Position numbers and translations under genes: made by a program. The notes under the pieces are model-generated. The model saw only the letters and a program-made list of their open reading frames with translations. It did no database searches and was not told the DNA's origin. From Cysteiniphilum marinum (GTDB taxonomy: Bacteria; Pseudomonadota; Gammaproteobacteria; Francisellales; Francisellaceae), in assembly GCF_014857925.1 (NCBI RefSeq), contig NZ_JACYVZ010000004.1:1-64000 (forward strand): a stretch of 64,000 nucleotides of DNA. The letters run 5' to 3'. Of the stretch, positions 63,807 through 64,000 are shown piece by piece; position 1 is the first letter of the stretch, and every line of letters starts with the position of its first letter.

Positions 63807-64000
63807 ATGTCAAACAACCATCCTTTTGCTCAAGACGCACTAAAAACAATTAATCTAGAAATAGAAACGCTTGAACAGCTTAAAAAACATATTGATGATA
63901 GTTTCATCGCCGCATGTGAGTTGATTCTCAAATGTCAGGGCCGCGTGATTATCATCGGCATGGGCAAATCAGGCCATATCGCCTCAAAGATTGCAGCGAC
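63807..64000 (+). CDS. kdsD: D-arabinose 5-phosphate isomerase, N-terminal part (cut by window edge)
   Basis: 64 codons are visible, starting MSNNHPFAQDALKTI and reaching GRVIIIGMGKSGHIASKI, the SIS-domain sugar-phosphate site of KdsD/KpsF. It makes arabinose-5-phosphate for Kdo. The usual CBS pair would follow beyond the window. Confidence 0.92.
   Translation, partial: MSNNHPFAQDALKTINLEIETLEQLKKHIDDSFIAACELILKCQGRVIIIGMGKSGHIASKIAA

Noticed and set aside
1-64000. CRISPR array or prophage
   Set aside because: No regularly spaced repeats, cas, phage structural or integrase genes are visible apart from the IS end.

Overview
The window is a chromosomal segment of an AT-rich gammaproteobacterium with lipopolysaccharide: it carries lpxC, kdsB, kdsD, tamAB, an Arn-type lipid A modification set and a TraT-like outer-membrane lipoprotein. 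Low GC, an Arn/Flm-like glycosylation locus and the general gene style suggest a relative of Francisella (for example the Fastidiosibacteraceae: Fangia, Cysteiniphilum, Fastidiosibacter). This placement is inference from gene content; no 16S rRNA or ribosomal protein operon is present to fix it.

Layout. 1-1480: the right end of an IS3-family insertion sequence, an unrecognised gene and two dispersed repeats. 1480-8000: an MFS transporter, a GT39 membrane glycosyltransferase, zapE, two lipoproteins, a DUF465 protein and a TacAT-type toxin-antitoxin pair. 8025-13332: a methionine operon (metB, an ACT-less aspartokinase, metC, metF) followed by a LysR gene. The operon is preceded by a leader that reads as a transcription attenuator: a 27-residue leader peptide with three consecutive Met codons and mutually exclusive protector, antiterminator and terminator helices. 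13329-23943: a lipoprotein, grxB, an enolase-superfamily enzyme, tRNA-Ser, tadA, tamA-tamB, rhlE and cdd. 23955-31914 (minus strand): ilvE-leuA-leuC-leuD-[XRE regulator, DUF4440 protein, AAA ATPase]-leuB, a leucine operon interrupted by three accessory genes and preceded by a Leu-rich leader peptide.

32108-38383: a CBS-domain protein, a remnant of free methionine-R-sulfoxide reductase, and an Arn-like cluster (ArnE/F-like flippase, ArnB, ArnC, the decarboxylase half of ArnA, a RhaT-like permease) with a convergent LysR. The formyltransferase and deformylase steps are not encoded here, and a candidate final transferase lies apart at 2865-4370. 38460-44401: lpxC, an IcmG/DotF-like membrane protein, a cytochrome b561, and a decayed kdp locus in which one large deletion joins the start of kdpA to the middle of kdpD while kdpF and kdpE survive. 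44578-49429: a sialic-acid catabolic operon (LacI regulator, nanA, sodium:solute symporter, nanK, nanE) with two matching operators; the symporter lacks about 105 internal residues. 49544-49704: tRNA-Thr and tRNA-Asp. 49824-59025: mostly housekeeping genes, including an overlapping cluster of a PP-loop sulfurtransferase, tusA, a Trm112-like protein, kdsB and a HIT protein. 59120-64000: an M50 protease, small proteins, a phosphopantetheinyl transferase, proS and the start of kdsD.

Two themes stand out. First, amino-acid biosynthesis appears to be controlled by leader peptides, for leucine (known type) and for methionine (unusual). Second, there is ongoing genome decay: the kdp deletion, the internally deleted nanT, the fRMsr and YiiX-like remnants, a scattered 170-bp repeat and an IS end.
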